The notes below the pieces were generated by a model. The model was not told the origin of the DNA, made no database searches, and was given only the letters and a program-made list of their open reading frames with translations. This document shows positions 6,387-8,443 of a DNA stretch of 8,443 bases, piece by piece. Within the stretch, counting starts at the first letter, position 1. Each line of letters begins with the position of its first letter. The DNA is taken from positions 5,199 through 13,641 of the forward strand of contig QHTX01000141.1 in the NCBI GenBank assembly GCA_003220975.1. The letters are read 5' to 3'. This stretch comes from Gemmatimonadota bacterium. GTDB lineage: Bacteria; Gemmatimonadota; Gemmatimonadetes; Gemmatimonadales; GWC2-71-9. Made by a program: the position numbers and the translations under genes.

Positions 6387-6399
6387 GGAACGTCCAGAG

Positions 6400-7173
6400 G
6401 TGAACCGTATCAAGGGAAAGCTCATCCTCATCACGGGCGCGAGCTCGGGGATCGGGGAAGCGTGCGCCCGGCGGTTCGCGGCCGACGGCGCGACCCTCGC
6501 CCTGTGGGCGCGCCGGCTGGACCGGCTCGAGCAGCTCGCCGCCGAGCTGCGGGACCGCCACGGCGGCACCGTCCGCCTCGCGCAAGTGGACGTGCGCGAC
6601 CGTGCCGCCGTGCACCGCGCGGCGGACGAGCTCGTCGCCGCGGGGCAGGTGCCGGACGTGCTGCTCAACAACGCCGGTCTCGCGAGCGGCCTCTCCAAGA
6701 TCCACGAGGGCGATCCCGACGACTGGGATCGCATGATCGATACGAACCTGAAGGGCCTGCTGTACGTGACCCGCGCCGTCCTGCCGCACATGGTCGCGCG
6801 GCGCCGCGGCCATGTGGTGAACATCGGCTCGACCGCGGGGCACCAGACCTATCCGATGGGGAACGTGTACAACGCGACGAAGTTCGGCGTGCGGGCGCTC
6901 ACCGAAGGAATGAACCTCGACGTCGCGGGCACGCCGATCCGGATCTCCAGCGTGGACCCGGGGTTCGTGGAGACGGAGTTCTCCGACGTGCGCTTTCACG
7001 GCGATCGGGAGCGCGCCGCGGCGGTGTATCAGGGCTTCCGCCCGCTCACCGCGGACGACGTCGCCGACGCGATCGCGTACGTGGTGAATCTCCCGGAGCA
7101 CGTGAACATCCTCGACCTGATCATCATGCCCACCGCGCAACGGAACGTCTACGTTGTGGACCGGGAGTCGTGA
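6400..7173 (+). CDS. YdfG-like short-chain dehydrogenase/reductase
   Basis: This 257-residue classical SDR starts at GTG 6400, with GAGGGGGA (6382-6389) 10 bases upstream and no ATG nearby. The catalytic set is complete: the cofactor motif TGASSGIG at 12-19, R38-R39 after the second strand (NADP preference), NNAG at 90-93, N116, S144 in NIGSTAG, and Y157/K161 in YNATK. The stretches DDWDRMIDTNLKGLLYVTRA, GNVYNATK, VETEFSDVRF, LPEHVNI and the terminal MPTAQ closely follow E. coli YdfG. YdfG oxidises L-allo-threonine and serine and reduces malonic semialdehyde (3-hydroxypropionate). The same activity is likely but not proven, because close SDRs vary in substrate. The enzyme is cytosolic, whereas its operon neighbours are exported, so the link may be regulatory rather than biochemical. 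Its TGA overlaps the next ATG by one base (TGATG). Confidence 0.9.
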   Translation: MNRIKGKLILITGASSGIGEACARRFAADGATLALWARRLDRLEQLAAELRDRHGGTVRLAQVDVRDRAAVHRAADELVAAGQVPDVLLNNAGLASGLSKIHEGDPDDWDRMIDTNLKGLLYVTRAVLPHMVARRRGHVVNIGSTAGHQTYPMGNVYNATKFGVRALTEGMNLDVAGTPIRISSVDPGFVETEFSDVRFHGDRERAAAVYQGFRPLTADDVADAIAYVVNLPEHVNILDLIIMPTAQRNVYVVDRES

Positions 7174-7838
7174 TGCGCTGTCCCGCCGTCGCCGCGCTCC
7201 TCGCCCTCGCCGCCTGCGACACCGGAAGCGGCCCCGCGCCGCCCATGGGGTCGAGGCTCCGGCTGCTCGAGACGATCCCCGGAGCCGCCTTCCGGCTGAG
7301 CGTGGACGGCAGGGTGGTGAACGCGAACTTCCACTTCGGCACGCTCACCCCCGCGATCGTCGTCCTGCCGGGCCAGCACACGCTGTCCGGGCAGTCCCTG
7401 TCCGACACCTCGTCGTTCGACTGGGTGTTGGCAGCCGCGGACAGCGTGAACTACATCGTCTTCGTGACCGACACGACCGGGTCGTCGGGCGCGGTTATCG
7501 CGTCGGGCGTGGCGTCAGATAGCGGCCCCGGTCCGGCCGCCGGTCAGGCGGCGCTGCGCGTGGCGGATTTCTCGAAGGTCGCCGGGCTCGTGGCGCACTT
7601 CTCGGAGACGGGTGGCGCCGGGTCGGTACCGGTATCGTCGTTTTTCTTCCGCGCGGTGTCGGATTTCACCGACGTCCCGCCGGGCGACTGGTCGCTCGTG
7701 GTGTCCCACACGAACATGACGGACACGGTACTCCTGGCCGGGCCAGTCTCCGTCGTGGCGGGGCAGGCCCGCACGGTGGCCGTCCTCGACTCGGGCCCCG
7801 GGCCGCTCACCTGGCGGCTGGTGCCGGACCGAAACTAG
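7173..7838 (+). CDS. DUF4397-like two-repeat lipoprotein
   Basis: This 221-residue protein begins with a lipoprotein signal (MRCPAVAALLALAAC, lipobox L-A-A-C, lipidated C15). An Asp at +2 (CD) is the classical inner-membrane retention signal in E. coli, though that rule may not hold here. The rest is mostly beta-strand in two similar halves, about 28-112 (LRLLETIPGAAFRLSVDG ... FGTLTPAIVVLPGQHTL) and 127-220 (LRVADFSKVAGLVAHF ... FTDVPPGDWSLVV). The order of a strand beginning LR, a VDG-like turn, F-x-x-L/V then LPxG/PPGxxxL resembles the DUF4397 beta-sandwich repeat of bacterial surface proteins. The match is by eye and the sequence is divergent. No catalytic motif is seen. Translation is coupled to the dehydrogenase through the TGATG overlap, with GGGAG 5 bases before the ATG. 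A GTG at 7170 is a less likely start. Confidence 0.8.
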   Translation: MRCPAVAALLALAACDTGSGPAPPMGSRLRLLETIPGAAFRLSVDGRVVNANFHFGTLTPAIVVLPGQHTLSGQSLSDTSSFDWVLAAADSVNYIVFVTDTTGSSGAVIASGVASDSGPGPAAGQAALRVADFSKVAGLVAHFSETGGAGSVPVSSFFFRAVSDFTDVPPGDWSLVVSHTNMTDTVLLAGPVSVVAGQARTVAVLDSGPGPLTWRLVPDRN

Positions 7839-7843
7839 TCGCC

Positions 7844-7855
7844 CCCGGGCCCGGG
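7844..7855. repeat. Perfect 12-bp GC palindrome (CCCGGGCCCGGG)
   Basis: This self-complementary dodecamer lies in the 35-base gap between the lipoprotein stop and the aminotransferase start. It could alternatively fold as CGCCC/GGGCG (7840-7844 with 7853-7857) around an 8-base loop. No T-run follows directly, so it is not a standard intrinsic terminator. It lies in the spacer just upstream of the putative -10 box at 7860-7865, so it could be an operator or simply a product of high GC. Confidence 0.4.
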
Positions 7856-7859
7856 CGTG

Positions 7860-7865
7860 TAGCTT
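7860..7865 (+). promoter_or_regulatory. Putative leaderless -10 box (TAGCTT) for the aminotransferase
   Basis: TAGCTT fits TANNNT and ends 8 bases before the ATG at 7874, the same geometry as at 4224-4229 and 5226-5231. Only a weak AGG three bases from the ATG could act as a ribosome site. No clear -35 is visible. Confidence 0.4.
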
Positions 7866-7873
7866 TCAGGCCC

Positions 7874-8443
7874 ATGAGCGGCCCGTATCGCTATCCGGAC
7901 AGCAACGTCTTCTACCGCAAGCTGGGGCGCTCCTACCCGCGGATCGTGCGCGGGGAGGGATGTTGGCTCGTCGACGAGCAGGGCAAGCGCTACCTCGACG
8001 CGGTGGGGGGTGCCTACGTAGCCAACCTGGGTCACTCGAACCCCGAGGTCGCCGACGCCATCGCACGGCAGGCGCGCGAGTTCGGCTACCTCTCGGCGAC
8101 GGCGTTCACCCACGGCCCGGTGGAAGAGCTCGCCCGCGAGCTCGCCACCACCCTACCCGGCGACCTCGACAAACTGTACTTCCTTTCGAGCGGCTCGGAG
8201 GCGGTCGAGGCCGGCCTGAAGCTGGCGCGGCAGTACTGGATCGAAGCCGGGAAGCCGCGCAAGCACCGCATCATCGCCCTCGCGCCGTCGTACCACGGCA
8301 ACACCCTGCTCGCCCTCTCGGCGTCGGCGCGCGAGCCGTACAAGCTGCCGTTCCGCGAGTGGCTCGTGGACGTTGCGCGGATCCCGGCACCGTACCCGTA
8401 CCGCTGCGAGTGCCGGGGCGAGGACGCGGCGTGCCCGACGTGC
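7874..8443 (+). CDS. Class III PLP-dependent aminotransferase, N-terminal part (3' end outside window)
   Basis: An open frame of 190 codons from ATG 7874 runs off the right edge; complete relatives have about 430-460 residues. It matches fold-type I class III aminotransferases: WLVDEQGKRYLDAVGGAYVANLGH at about 31-54 (split: WLVDEQGKRYLD, then GGAYVANLGH), the PLP-phosphate loop SSGSEAVEAGLKLARQYW at 105-122, and SYHGNT at 139-144, where Y140 stacks on the PLP ring. The catalytic Lys lies beyond the window. The N-terminal pattern is that of proteins usually labelled 'aspartate aminotransferase family' or BioA-like; the amino donor and acceptor cannot be assigned from this part. Near the edge is a four-Cys cluster, C178-E-C180 and C187-P-T-C190, absent from well-known members such as BioA or GabT as far as I recall. 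The start is the first Met of the frame, with a leaderless-type -10 box upstream. Confidence 0.9.
   Translation, partial: MSGPYRYPDSNVFYRKLGRSYPRIVRGEGCWLVDEQGKRYLDAVGGAYVANLGHSNPEVADAIARQAREFGYLSATAFTHGPVEELARELATTLPGDLDKLYFLSSGSEAVEAGLKLARQYWIEAGKPRKHRIIALAPSYHGNTLLALSASAREPYKLPFREWLVDVARIPAPYPYRCECRGEDAACPTC

Noticed and set aside
5233..6399. An in-frame 389-codon extension upstream of the dehydrogenase, suggesting a fusion protein
   Set aside because: The extension is an alternative frame of the propeller gene with Arg-rich shadow composition. The SDR domain starts cleanly at GTG 6400 with its own ribosome site.
1..8443. CRISPR arrays, tRNA or rRNA genes, IS ends, phage or defence genes
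   Set aside because: I saw no regularly spaced repeats, no cloverleaf or T-loop motifs, no transposase-like frame and no flanking direct/inverted repeats. Nearly all bases are accounted for by metabolic and envelope genes.

Overview
The window is a dense, very GC-rich stretch of bacterial chromosome in which almost every base is coding and no gap exceeds about 80 bp. The strong G/C bias at third codon positions, the many secreted or lipid-anchored proteins, the TPR-rich protein and several apparently leaderless genes would fit a soil or metagenome-derived Gemmatimonadota-like bacterium. That placement is inference; no rRNA or marker gene is present to settle it. I see no tRNA, rRNA, CRISPR array, insertion sequence, phage gene or toxin-antitoxin pair.

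Layout, left to right. (1) The C-terminal 253 residues of a TPR-repeat protein (+) run in from the left edge. It converges, with a 3-base stop-codon overlap, on (2) a 65-residue lysine/alanine/proline-rich lipoprotein (-). (3) A DDAH/arginine-deiminase-like amidinohydrolase (-) follows. It is divergent, across 77 bp holding a good sigma70-type promoter, from (4) a Tat-exported amidase-signature hydrolase (+). The amidase overlaps by 20 bp, tail to tail, (5) 3-methyladenine DNA glycosylase I, tag (-). Tag is divergent, across 49 bp, from a long co-directional run on the + strand: (6) a PIG3-type NAD(P)H quinone oxidoreductase, (7) a secreted seven-blade YVTN beta-propeller, (8) a YdfG-like short-chain dehydrogenase, (9) a lipoprotein with two DUF4397-like repeats, and (10) the first 190 residues of a class III PLP aminotransferase cut off by the right edge.

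How the genes relate. The propeller, dehydrogenase and DUF4397-like lipoprotein look like one transcription unit (41-bp gap, then a 1-base TGATG overlap). Amidinohydrolase and amidase share a control region and both break C-N bonds, which could mean nitrogen scavenging. The rest reads as ordinary housekeeping and accessory metabolism.

The clearest pattern beyond the genes is in the starts. Five genes have a good Shine-Dalgarno sequence. Three without one (quinone oxidoreductase, propeller, aminotransferase) instead carry a TANNNT box ending 7-8 bases before ATG, as expected of leaderless mRNAs. I found no convincing new defence, mobile or biosynthetic system; the more unusual points are listed as findings with modest scores.
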